Positions 10,206-20,983 of a DNA stretch of 64,000 bases are shown here, in pieces. Origin of the DNA: Phoma sp. XZ068 (lineage: Eukaryota > Ascomycota > Dothideomycetes > Pleosporales > Didymellaceae); the NCBI GenBank assembly GCA_004835665.1, contig RBKR01000005.1, positions 1,302,001 through 1,366,000 of the forward strand, given 5' to 3'. A program made the position numbers and the translations under genes. The stretch's first letter is position 1. Each line of letters begins with the position of its first letter. A model generated the notes under the pieces. It saw nothing but the letters and a program-made list of their open reading frames with translations, had not been told where the DNA came from and made no database searches.

Positions 10206-11129
10206 ATGGTTCAAACACGAGCCCAACGCGCACTTGCGTCTCCACCGCGCATCCCGGAGCAACTCATGCTGGACGATGCGGGCTTCAACTGGGGGGCGTG
10301 GAGCATCGAGGAACGCCGAGTGGTCTACGAGTACTTGAACTCGTGGATCGAAGAAGACGGCCTCGATGCGTTCTGCACTAAGAAGTGGAGCAAGGATGAG
10401 TTTGTCTTTCTCACTGACACTATCAACCATGCCAACAAGCGTGCAGACGGTAAGCTTCGGACGCTGGACAATGTGCGGCGGGAGGTTCGCCGTCTGTATG
10501 AAGGTAGGCTGGGTCCGCTGGCGAAGCTCAAGAAACGCTCGGAGAGCATGAAGAAGATGCTTGAGCAGGGTGCGGCGGTTGAGGATGGTGATCGATTCCC
10601 CGAGATGGCGATTCCCGTGCCGACACTCGTGGATGGTGTGCCTGTCATCAAGGACACTATGAAGCGGAAGTCCAAGAAGCGGGGTCGCAAGTCTAGCAGT
10701 GAGGGCGATGTATCACAGACTCCTGCAGCAAAGAAGCAGAAGAAAGATGGAATCGTCAAGCTGCCGGTCAAATGGAACCGTATTCATGTACAGGAGAATG
10801 GCAAGATGGTAATCCTGGAGGGCGCCATGCCACAGAACCCAGCAGCGGAGGAGGAGGAAGATGATGGGGTCGTCAAGCTGCCGGTAGACTGGAGCCGGAT
10901 TCATACGCGCAGCAATGGTCAGATGGTGGTGTTGGAAGAGGGTGAGGTGTGGGAGAGCCCGAGCCCTTCGGAGGACGACGAGCCGCAGATGTCATCAGCG
11001 GAGGAGCAGGATGATGGGCTTGTTAAGCTGGCGGTGGACTGGAGCCGACTCCATATCCGTGAGAATGGCAAGATGGTGGCCCTGGAAGAGGGTCAGGTGT
11101 GGGAGAGCCCTTCAGAGGACGAGACTTAA
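10206..11129 (+). CDS. Unknown protein with three C-terminal tandem repeats
   Basis: An uninterrupted frame of 307 residues. Residues 20-110 form a possible folded domain (SIEERRVVYEYLNSWIEE, KWSKDEFVFLTDTIN) that I cannot place. Residues 153-180 are basic (KRKSKKRGRKSS, KKQKK) and resemble a nuclear localisation signal. Residues 181-307 are three tandem units, each starting DG-hydrophobic-VKL-x-V-x-W-x-R-hydrophobic-H, followed by NG-(K/Q)-MV-hydrophobic-LE and an acidic tail. Units begin near residues 181, 220 and 270; units 2 and 3 are the closest pair. No catalytic motif is seen. Function unknown; nuclear location is an inference from the basic patch. Confidence 0.75.
   Translation: MVQTRAQRALASPPRIPEQLMLDDAGFNWGAWSIEERRVVYEYLNSWIEEDGLDAFCTKKWSKDEFVFLTDTINHANKRADGKLRTLDNVRREVRRLYEGRLGPLAKLKKRSESMKKMLEQGAAVEDGDRFPEMAIPVPTLVDGVPVIKDTMKRKSKKRGRKSSSEGDVSQTPAAKKQKKDGIVKLPVKWNRIHVQENGKMVILEGAMPQNPAAEEEEDDGVVKLPVDWSRIHTRSNGQMVVLEEGEVWESPSPSEDDEPQMSSAEEQDDGLVKLAVDWSRLHIRENGKMVALEEGQVWESPSEDET
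10746..11129 (+). repeat. Three tandem coding repeats of about 38-50 codons
   Basis: Units start near 10746, 10863 and 11013. They share the core W-(N/S)-R-(I/L)-H and an NG(K/Q)MV-x-LE box, with acidic spacers of different length. Units 2 and 3 are similar also at the DNA level, pointing to a fairly recent internal duplication. Confidence 0.85.
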
Positions 11130-11600
11130 CAGAGCTTGTTGGATGGAGGCGTTTCGAAAGTGCCGTGTCTGAGGTTGAGAAGGGCGACATGTTTGTACTA
11201 ATCTTTCGGGCGCTGTTAAGTACATATCATACACCAACACTTTAGACATATCAGTAAACAAACCAGATTGCAAAAACTCAGTTTATGGCGCAGGTATTTT
11301 CCAATTATGTCCAATGATGAAAATAGTATTGACTGTGAAGTGTGACTGAGCCCAGGTGTGACTGTCTAGAGGTGCGTCAGCCTTAGCTGATGGTTGCTGT
11401 TGATCCAAACCGCATTGCAAGGTTCAGAGGATCGTGACTTTGCCACGGGTCAACTCAAGCGGCTCTGCAGTGCACGGCCGCACCCGAGCGATGTGGGTAT
11501 CAAGACCGGCTTCTACAGGGGAATGGCACGCGGCGCAGCAACGTGGTGATATGCATCGGCTGTAACCGGAGGATTGTGTCGTAGTAAGCATATACGGCTT
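11130..11600. other. Convergent intergenic spacer
   Basis: 3' flanks of the three-repeat gene (plus) and Vps60 (minus). No gene is seen. Confidence 0.55.
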
Positions 11601-12291
11601 TCAACCAGCAGCCTCTTTGACCTTCGGCTCCGGCGCCTCGTCGATGAATGTTGGCGGTGCGGTGTCCTCGGTCAAGAATCCAGGTACACTCGAGGACTCG
11701 CCAATACCCTCGAAGTCAACCTCGTCACCGAGTGCCTCGAGTTCTGCGTCCAGCTCCGACTCATCGACGTCTTCAGGCACGTCGTAGCTGCGACTTATCG
11801 CGTCCTGGATGTCGTTTCCCATGTCCATAAGATCAGCCATCTCGTCCTGCAGCTTCTCAATTTTGTCGATGTCGACTTTGCCATACTGCTTCCGTAGTTC
11901 TTTGGTGGTAGTCTTCATAGCGTCGATGGTGGTCATGGTGTTCTTGAGGTTGTCCTGCATCATGCCTGCTTGCTCCATATTCCATGATTGGGCTTGCAGC
12001 TGGTCTCGCTGTGACTCGTACATCTTGCGCTGCTGGAGCACCTTGAGTGCCTTTTGCTTGATGGCCGTTTTCCCGGGGCCGTCGCGCATTTTCCCAAGCT
12101 TTTGCTGATAGGCTGAGAGCTCAGCGTTGAGCTTGGCAAGCTTGACATCGAGGCTTTCTATCCGTGTGTCGACCTGGGGTTAAGGTTAGATATGTGGGGC
12201 GTATATGGTGTCGTTGTGGGCCTACATTTGAGATGGCACTGTTGAGGGTTGGCTTGGGCGCCGTGCTCTTTGCTCCAAAGAGGCGATTCAT
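11601..12291 (-). CDS. VPS60: ESCRT-III-associated protein Vps60 / CHMP5 (Snf7 family)
   Basis: Two exons (12226-12291, 11601-12173) with a 52-bp intron (GTAGGC..CCAG) give 212 residues. The start MNRLFGAK is typical of CHMP5/Vps60. A basic helical half is followed by the Snf7 core (QRKMYESQRDQL, NMEQAGM, NTMTTIDAMKTTTKELRK) and an acidic C-terminus (DVDESELDAELEALGDEV). This matches the basic-then-acidic layout and usual length (about 210-230) of the family. Vps60 acts on endosomes in multivesicular body sorting, binding the Vta1/Vps4 machinery. It is convergent with the three-repeat gene and divergent from the SAPS gene. Confidence 0.92.
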
Positions 12292-13085
12292 GGTGAGATC
12301 ACGATAGGCAGAAAGTGGCCGTGGTTTCAGTCTTGCAGTCGTGAGCTATGTATTGGGCGCAGGGTGGTAATGTAGCGTGTTTGGTGGGGTTGAAGCGTAA
12401 GGCAGTCGCGACTGGCGACCGGTGGCTGGAGCTTTCCACGAAAAGCCGCGCCGTCGTCATAGTCGTGATCACGTGTATCGATCACACACCGTGAATCTTG
12501 AAGTGATAAGACATGCATGCTGCAAGGCAAAGGCCAAAATTGAAGACGACTGTAACCCTGCTGACCGGTCCACGGGACAGCTGACTGTTCCCCTGTGTCC
12601 TGCGTGCAAACGCATCTGCAATTCCAGGTCGAGGCTGCTGCAACTCCCCGATCTGCGCCACGCTTGTGAACCGCTCAACCCATGTCCCCACAACACAGCA
12701 CATCGTTCCGCCGGGAATGAAGGGTCCATTCACCTCCACCCACTGCTGTAGTGTATAACAAACTCGCGCCCCCCCTCGTTCCCGTGCATGGACTGGTGTT
12801 CAATCTGAGCTGTGCCTGGCTTTCGCTCGCATATTCCCTTCCCCCGCAGGTATGTGTCTATCTGCGCTCGTGCGCCTAAGCTCCGCCCTGGAGCCCTACG
12901 ACCACGTCCACGCGCATCTGCTGTCTGACACAGTGCTGTCCGCTAACGGAGGCGCATTGTGCAGCTTCCTTCCTTCCGTCCCATGAGCGACCTATACCCA
13001 GTACCCCGCTAAACCTCTTTGCTGCCTTCGAGTCTCGCTCCCTCGACTTGCCCCGCCTTCGCTAGTCACCACCACAACAGCCGCC
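12292..13085. promoter_or_regulatory. Divergent promoter region (Vps60 / SAPS gene)
   Basis: About 790 bp between divergent start codons. The part next to 13086 is pyrimidine-rich on the plus strand and looks like the SAPS leader. Short frames on both strands lack motifs. No gene is called. Confidence 0.5.
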
Positions 13086-16051
13086 ATGTTCTGGCGTTTC
13101 GGCGGGTACGCACAGCTGTCGTCGCTGGACAGCATCCTCGATAAGCCTGACGTCACAGTCGAGGAACTGCTAGACGAGTCGGACCTGATACAGGAGCTGA
13201 AGCAGCAAAACTCGAAGCTGATCGAGTACCTGCGCGATGAGAACGTGCTCGAGCGGTTGCTGCGCTATGTCACTGCTGCGAAGCCCGCAGAGTCGCCTGA
13301 CGAGGGGACGCCTGGCGAAGGACTCGGCGAGGTTGGTAGTCCCAGCCGACAGAGCTTCTTCGGCAAGGTTGCAGGACGCGCCCGTTCGGCGTCTACGGCG
13401 AAGTCAGATGCCGGTGATGGAGAGGAGAGCAAAGAAGAGAGGCAGCGCATGAAGTATGCATACGTCTCCTGCGAGATCCTATCGTCTGAGGTCTGGTCGA
13501 TATCAGAGGCCGTGCTGGAGAACCAGGATTCGCTCAAGCAGTTTTGGGCATATATAAAGCAGCCTGCACCGCTCGACCCCGTTCAAGCTGGCTACTTCAC
13601 CAAAGTCAATGAGTCGCTGCTGGATCGCAAGATGGAGGAGATGCTGGACTTCTTCAAGTCTCTCGACAATGTTGTCACCGATATGCTCCAGCATGTCGAT
13701 TGCCCAGTAATCATGGACCTGCTGCTCAAAATCATCAGTCTCGAGAAGAGTGAGGGCGGTCAAGGTATTGTTGATGTGAGTCGTGCCGCTACTTGTACAA
13801 CACCTGATACTAATCAATGCCAGTGGTTACAGCAGCAAGACCTTGTCCCCCGGTTGATCGCCTTCCTTGGACCCGACCATTCCACATCGACACAGACATC
13901 CGCCGGCGACTTCTTAAAAGCTATCATTACAATATCGGCCAACGCAACTACTCAGGACCAATCAGTGATAGGACCCAACGAGCTTACGCGCCAGCTCGTG
14001 TCTGAAGCATGCCTTAAACAGTTGATCGAATACATGTTGCGCGGCGGAAACCCCCTGACCGTCGGTGTTGGAATCATCATCGAGGTCATTCGCAAGAACA
14101 ACTCTGACTACGACTTGGAGAATCAGATTGGGCCCGTGCCTAAGAACTCAGATCCCATCTACTTGGGCACGCTACTACGCCAATTCGCAAACCACATCCC
14201 ACAATTCATGGAGTTGGTACACAGCTCTAGCAGGGTTGTTGTGCAGAACGATGGGTCAACCGCGATGAAGAAGCGAGAGCTGAAGACGGCATTCGGCGAG
14301 AAGATTGAACCTCTAGGATTTGACCGGTTCAAGACATGCGAACTTATGGCTGAATTGCTGCACTGCAGTAACATGGCTCTTCTGAACGAGCGCGGAAGCG
14401 AGGCTGAGGTCAAGAGGCGGGACGCTGAGCGCGAGCGTCTCAAGGCCGAAGGCAAACTGACATCGGGTAATGCTGCGAACCTTGGCGACTTCTCGACCAG
14501 CGTAGACAGTCAAGGCTTCCACCATGCGCGCGCACCGTCCGTAGACTCGGCCGAAGAGATCAAACCACTGCAGGTGCAGAACAATTCAGAGGACGACTTC
14601 GAGAAGGTGACCGCGCCGGAGGTTGCAGTAGCCACAATTGAAGCTACCGAGAAGGAACAAATCGGCGAGCCACTGGAACGCTCTCCCAAGACAGACCCGA
14701 AGGAGTCACCCACAGAAAAGGCGGGCGAAGGTGATGGCGAATTCGTGGACGAGCCTCTCACACCTCCCAAGGATGCAGCATCACCCGCCGCGACTACTCC
14801 TGCAAAGGCCGCCGACGATGCTGAATCGCCGACTTCGGCAGGCTTGACCTCCAAGGTCGGAGGTCTCGATCTCGACAACGATACTGTCATGGGGGACAGG
14901 GAAGAAGCAGTCGTAGCGCCAGTAGAGGAGGCCGAGTTAAAGACAACCCCATCACTCCTAACTCAACAGTTGAACCAGACTTCAGAGGAGCCGGAACCTC
15001 TATCGCCGCATGCTGATGATAAGCCTGCACCGCTTTTCGCGGGTAAGAATCGTGAAAGCAACACTGAGGCCACAACTGTCGATACTTCGAAATTCACGGC
15101 TCCTGCGCCAGTGGATGCTGCAGAGGCGACGCCCATTGATGAGACATCAAGCGTGCGTTCGGTAGTGTTTGGGGGTGCCGAAAACCCGGATGACCAGCAA
15201 CATGTGATCGACATTGATGGCACTCCTGTCGTTGGCGATCTCCTGAAAATCACCTTTGTTGAAAACAAGGTCGTACCGACGATTCTTGTAAGCTTCCTTG
15301 CCTATGTACATTGCTTTACTAATGCGTCTAGGATTTCTTCTTCCGCTTCCCATGGAACAACTTCCTTCATAATGTTGTCTACGATGTTGTACAACAAGTG
15401 TTCAACGGCCAGATGGACCATGGCTACAACCGATCGCTAGCCATCGATCTTTTCCAGACAGGTCGGATCACCGAGCGAATCATAGAAGGCCAGCAAGCGA
15501 GCGACAAGGCTCAACAGGAAACCCACATGAGGTTGGGTTACATGGGTCATCTCACCCTGATCGCAGAAGAGGTGCTCAAGTTCACAGAAAGACACCCAAC
15601 GGAGATATTGTCGCAATCCGTTGTGGACAAGGTCCAAAGCGAGGAGTGGATCTACTACGTTGAGCATGTCCTGTCAGACACTCGCGAGAGAGACAACGCA
15701 ATCCTTGGTGGCGTTCGACCCGACATGAGTGTTGGCCCAAGGCAAGCCGTCCTTAACGCGGTGAATGCTGCTTCTGGCTTTGGCGGAGACGGCGGCCTTT
15801 CCAACGCGAGCATCGGCAACAACGGCGCCGTCGGTCTCGACAGCATGGACCTCGCCCAACAAGGCGATACCGGAGGTGGCGGGTACACCTTCAGCGGTGG
15901 CACCTTGCTCAGCGGCTTCACTAACTCCAGTGACGAAGAAGATGAAGATATGGAGGATGACGATGGCAATAGGGAACGACAGGGACCTGTCGACGACTCC
16001 GAACAAGTGGGTGAAGTCTCATTTGACGATGCTGATATGGACTACCGATAA
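13086..16051 (+). CDS. SIT4 phosphatase-associated protein (SAPS family)
   Basis: Three exons (13086-13775, 13824-15287, 15332-16051) give about 957 residues. Intron 1 is 48 bp and free of in-frame stops, so a naive ORF reads through it; its GTGAGT donor, TACTAAT branch site and CAG acceptor support removal. Intron 2 is 44 bp. The N-terminus (MFWRFGGYAQLSSLDSILDK..TVEELLDESDLIQELK) is the classic SAPS start. The SAPS core extends through the EIIRKNNSDYDL region to the DFFFRFPWNNFLHNVVYDVV segment in exon 3. A disordered Glu/Pro/Thr-rich segment of about 280 residues interrupts it, and the tail is acidic. These proteins are regulatory subunits of PP2A-like Sit4/PP6 phosphatase, linked to cell-cycle and TOR signalling. 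Confidence 0.9.
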
Positions 16052-16328
16052 CCCCGTCTCCATCCGAACACTACCCGAGCCAACACAACACGATCTTGTT
16101 TGCGCGCTTGGTGCGTTTCTTTTCTATTCCTGTCCATCTCTATTGAGTATGAGCTACGAGGCATTTGCATGCTGGGTGTCGGGGTCATTTTATTTGTTGT
16201 ACGTGCAACCCTCATTGGGTGTGCGACTTCTGTAGCAATATCCGTCGCGGCAGGCGTTTCCTTTGTGAAGAATTCTTGCGCATGTCTCTACTCCTCTCTT
16301 CGTCCGCCTCGCTCATCAGCTCGTTGTT

Positions 16329-16712
16329 ATGTTGAACACTGCTAACAATACTGCAAAGGCCAAGATTCCCCCACCACTTCAAATACCACCTTCTCGCGCC
16401 CGCCGTCAATTTGCTCTCCGCCTTGCACAACGGAAAGCTGAGCTTGAAGGCTCTCAAAAGAACGACAACGACGATGGTGACGACCAAAGCGAGAAGACAC
16501 AAGAGCAAGAAGAACGAGAAGGACATCAGCGTTTCGCAAAGATGTTCGAGGACATCGAAAGCGACTCAGATGAGGGTAGCTTGGGTAGCATTGAGGATGA
16601 GATCGTGGGCAGACTCGATGTGGAGGGCCGTACAAGTCCGCAAAACGAGCGGAAACCGGAAGCGAGCGCATCGAACAAGAAGGACGATGGTGAAGGCATG
16701 GTCGTTGTGTAG
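16329..16712 (+). CDS. Small charged protein, unknown
   Basis: A frame of 127 residues 277 bp downstream of the SAPS gene on the same strand. It has a basic start with an Arg-rich helix (PPSRARRQFALRLAQRKAELEG), then a highly acidic polar middle. No family is recognised. The DNA before the ATG is C/T-rich like a leader. A CTAAC..AAAG sequence just after the ATG could instead be a branch site and acceptor, in which case the true first exon lies upstream. It could also be part of the SAPS 3' UTR. Confidence 0.4.
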   Translation: MLNTANNTAKAKIPPPLQIPPSRARRQFALRLAQRKAELEGSQKNDNDDGDDQSEKTQEQEEREGHQRFAKMFEDIESDSDEGSLGSIEDEIVGRLDVEGRTSPQNERKPEASASNKKDDGEGMVVV

Positions 16713-17347
16713 CGCTGTGTTGGCTTTGGCAATGTAATGGTAGTTGCGCGTAGACAAGAGATACCTCGGTAGGACAAGATATAGGGAATGCGATATGAAT
16801 TACGTTCTTCAGTGTTGTAGTAGGTGACGGTTTATCAGTAGATTAGTGTATTCTGACCAGTCACATAATACACAACGAGGGCAACGACGAGGCATACGGA
16901 GCACCCGGCAACACACGACAAGCCCACACCTGTAGCATGCTCGCCAATCTTTGCTGTCTCAAAGGCAAACCCACGTGTACAACCTACGGCGCCTCGATCC
17001 CCTCCGTTTGCTATTGCCTTCTGTGTTCAGATTCACACATGGGGCGGTGTAAGCTGATCAACAATACGTCACCACGGTGTCTGGTCAGCGGTGCGACAAT
17101 TGTTCTTTCACTTTAACCATGGTGTCGCCGCAGGTTACATTGCCGCCTAATTGAATACACTGATATACCACCACTCAAGACAATACTTCCACGCAGGTAA
17201 CTTTCTTCATTCTACTCCAGCGTTTGCACCCACTCTGCCGTAGTCTGCCGCAGTCTGCTGTACTCTGCTGCACACCGCCGTACTCAGACCTTCCTTTGTG
17301 TACTCTTAGATACCGATCTCTAAGGGGTTCGGCAACATATCAGATAT
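16713..17347. other. Intergenic, upstream of the GTPase gene
   Basis: About 630 bp. It contains short CTGC(T/C)G-type repetitions near 17235-17280 just before the GTPase gene. No gene is seen. Confidence 0.5.
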
Positions 17348-20108
17348 ATGTCTGTGACAAGCGCAAACATGACCCACGAACAGTCAGACAGCTTATTTGT
17401 ACCCGAATCGTCACCGGCCAGGTATGCAGCATCGCCCACGCGGCATGAAGGTGCCTGACGATACGCAGAGAAGAGGTCACTTGTGCAATACAGTCTCCGC
17501 AAGTGTTTGAGGCAAATCGTTCTCACAGCGACACAGCAGTCACTGGAGCTGCAGACGTTCATGACCCCGCACAAGAGTCGCTGCCTGATCATCCGTACTT
17601 TCATCTTGATGTACCTGCGCTCCACGGTGAGATCGATACAGCGTTGCGAGATCTCTGGATCAACCTTCAAGGTTTCGAGGATGACGACGCAGAGATGGCA
17701 AACCAACGAGAGATCATACAACAAGGACGAGAAATCGGCGCCCCCAAGCCATTAACTGTCACTACGGTTGGCCCGGCTGGTGTCGGAAAGAGCTTCTTGT
17801 ACAAGGCCTTGTTCAATCGCCCAAACATCACCAAAAGTTCCGCAGAAGGACGGTCATGCACGCTTTATCCTACCAAGATTGTACTGCAGGCAGGAGCACC
17901 TACCAACACTACCAGCAGCGATGTTGATATTGAATTTTTCGACGCGGCTACGATATCGACAATGACTGAGAGTCATATCGGGAGGTATCGCGACTTTCAC
18001 TTCGCCCTAGACAACGACCCGGCGGACGATGATAGCCACCGTTATGCATCAACAGCAAAAGAGTTTTTCGACGTTGCTTTCAATACACAAGGAAACGCTG
18101 ATTCTATCAGCCACTTACAGACTTTATTAACAGAGGAGATGATCGATAACGGGGAACTCCTCCGTGCTTGTGTCGATGCTATTGACCAACGCATCTCATC
18201 CGCAGGCGCCACTAAGAGCCGCACACTTTGCTACCTACAGGTCGAAGATGACAACATTGACCAAGTCCGAAGTGTCGCTGATAGTCTGGCACCGTTTGTA
18301 GACTTCTTCGTTATCAGGACAGGTGCCGCCCTCCTGGAAGCAGGCTTGACTTTTATCGATTTGCCAGGTAATTTCCCTGGACAGGCGCTGGAATACCACT
18401 GACAAGCCAAGGTCTCCGCGATATTAATCAGGACCGGATCGCAAGAGCCAACGCCATTCGTAGAGATGTGGACGTCGAACTGATTATCTGTGATCGACCC
18501 GAGCGAGGCCTCGAGGATGCAGACCTTGATGCACTGATCAGGCAGTCAGTTCGGGCACATGGCTTCAGCAACACGGTCCTAGTATATAACAAAGTTGATG
18601 TGGGTGTGGCTTCTATCTTATACTAGCATGTGCTAACACACTCTAAGACCATCTTCATGAGCGGTGTCCAGGACGCAAACGACCTCATACGAGACTCGAC
18701 AAATGAGCCATACTTAACTATCAAAGCCTTCCAGGCTGACGCCGAAAATCTCCAAGACAGTAGTGTGAAGCGGGCGTATCTCATGTATCTGCAGGAGCTG
18801 GCACTCAATGCTATGATTCGCGAGCGAGCAGACAATCTACGCACGAGTATTATCAACAAGTACGCCGCTTTAGACCCTGATGCTCCCAACAAAATCGCTG
18901 TATTTGCCATCTCCGCAGCCCAATATCTAGAGTGGCTTGATCCGTCCCGGCTTCGCGCACCAGTCATGACCGTGAGCGATACGCGCATGCCAGACTTGAA
19001 GCGGTATCTGCTCTGTCTGGCTGGCCCCCGCAACTACGAGCATCTCTGGAATCACTTGTACCTGGCCATGGCTGAGATCGCTGACAGCGGTACTCGTGTG
19101 CTCGAGAAGTTCGACGACGAGCATGGCTATTCAGCATTCTGCGAGCTGCTCGCCAAAGAGCAAATCCCTATGTTGTACACTGACCTTACCCAGCTCGCCA
19201 ACACACAGCTACTACCTTCTCTCCGAATCTTCCCATACCAACCAGACGCAGAGCAGCAGCTCGAGCTAGTCCACGATGTCATCGCCTCCTGGCAACAAAC
19301 TGTCAACGGCCCAGTACTCGTCGCATCCTTCAGCAAAGCCCTCCGCGACAACGGCTTCATCGCCAACAGCCGCGCTCGAGTCCTGCACGGCCTGCGCATC
19401 AACTGGAACCAAACCCTCCAAGAAAGCATGGAACCATCCATCACCACCTTCATACACCACACAACCACACGCTTCACATCCGGCTGGAAGCAAATGACCA
19501 GCCGCATCGACGACTGCATGAACGACGTCTTCACCGCGCTCGAGAACTCCGCCGATCAGACGCCATTCAAGGCTAGCTTCCACCGCGAGTGGCGGAAACT
19601 AGAGCACGCTGTCTTCACCAAGTCGGGGTCTTTTGAGTTTCAGCTTCATCGCGTGGTGCGGGCTACTCACCGCTTTGCTACGACTGAGGAAGATGTTGGA
19701 TGCTTGGTTGCGTCGCTCATGGCGCCGGTTTATCGGAAGGTGGCGAGGAAGACTGGGGCTGGGAAGTACTCGCGTCAGGTGGCGGCGCTGAATCGCTACT
19801 TGGTGACTGGTGGGTGGAATGGTGGGACGATTGTGGATCGGTATGAGGATGCGGTTGTGGGAGATTTGGAGCGCAGGTTGAGGCCGGTTATTCATTGGTT
19901 TTTGAACGAGATTAAGGCTGAATTGTTGAACTTTGTGAGGGTGATGGAGGAGTTGTTGGTTGATGATCAGCAATTGAGTGTGGGGCAGAGGGAGGCGAGG
20001 AGGAAGTTGAAGGAGGGTCTGCCCGTGTATGAGGAGAGATTGAGGAGGTTGCAGGAGGCGGTTCCGAGGCTTAGGAGTGATGATGACCAGAGGTCGTCAA
20101 GTGAGTAA
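17348..20108 (+). CDS. Large dynamin-like GTPase, SLIP-GC-like
   Basis: Four exons (17348-17421, 17469-18367, 18412-18599, 18648-20108) with introns of 47, 44 and 48 bp give about 873 residues. The G1 P-loop GPAGVGKS lies at residues 126-133, G3 DLPG at 322-325 (split by intron 2, phase intact) and G4 NKVD at 384-387 directly before intron 3. The spacing between G1 and G3 is large, as in dynamin-superfamily and SLIP-GC (nuclear GTPase) proteins rather than Ras-like GTPases. The C-terminal 480 residues are helical without PH, GED or membrane segments that I can see. Exon 1 is inferred from an in-frame stop at 17446 and from phase; ATG 17369 is an alternative start. A GTGAGT just before the stop might mark a further intron. 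Function in fungi is unknown. Confidence 0.75.
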
Positions 20109-20983
20109 TGATGTGTTTGTGTTTGTTTTCTCAAATACTAAGACATTGAACCTGACCATACTGTTGCAACTGAGATGATACGATATGATCAACACATACT
20201 GAAGCCAGCAGCTAACCAATTCCAGTTCCAAATGGTAGGTCAGAAGTCACTGATAGCATCAAAAATCTTCTTCGGCGCTTGAACGACAGAGTCAGCCCTA
20301 TTGACGGCCTCCGTACTCGATGACCAAGCGCTGGAAGCGAACTTGTCCATCCTAACCTTTCGAGTCGTAAACAATAAAACCGCTCGCTACAACAAATATG
20401 ATCTCTTACTCGACTTCAAACATATATCCTCCCACATCCCTTGCAAATCTTCAAAATCAAGATTTTAATTCTGTGCCCACTTCGCACAAAAAGACGTCGA
20501 TGAATAAGAACATGTCTTCACTGAATAGAAATTATCTTCCCGAGTCCATGTTCTGCTATTGCAGGAACCAAACCATTGGGCCAGCTTTCTACTCATATCA
20601 AAACTATTGTCTCGAGCGTTGCCTGGCACATCGGTACCAAACCGCCTGTACACTCATGTCACGCACACATTGTATAGTCTAGAATGCATAATGAGAAGAG
20701 GACGGAGAGGAGAAGAGAAGAGCATGAGATATACTACTACCTTTTAACATTTCAGCATTACACTTGCGAAGGGGAGTACGATCTCACGATCAAAGGACAT
20801 TGCAGTAGCTTTGGATGTTTATATGTATATGGAAGTATGCAATCAAAAAAAAAAAAAAACATAGTACTTTACACAAAGGAAAATGCTGACTCTATCTACC
20901 CTCAACGCCGCGCTAATGTACGCAATATATATGCCATTCAAATCCCACACTAAACCCCCCGACTTTCGACACGAAATAATGGT
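20109..20983. other. Convergent spacer with a 36-codon minus-strand ORF
   Basis: 3' flanks of the GTPase and uniporter genes. It contains an A run near 20846 and a short minus-strand ORF (20241-20351) described in the findings. No gene is firmly supported. Confidence 0.5.

Noticed and set aside
20846..20862. A long A run resembling a retroposed poly(A) tail
   Set aside because: No gene copy or target-site duplication lies beside it; a simple homopolymer in a 3' flank explains it.
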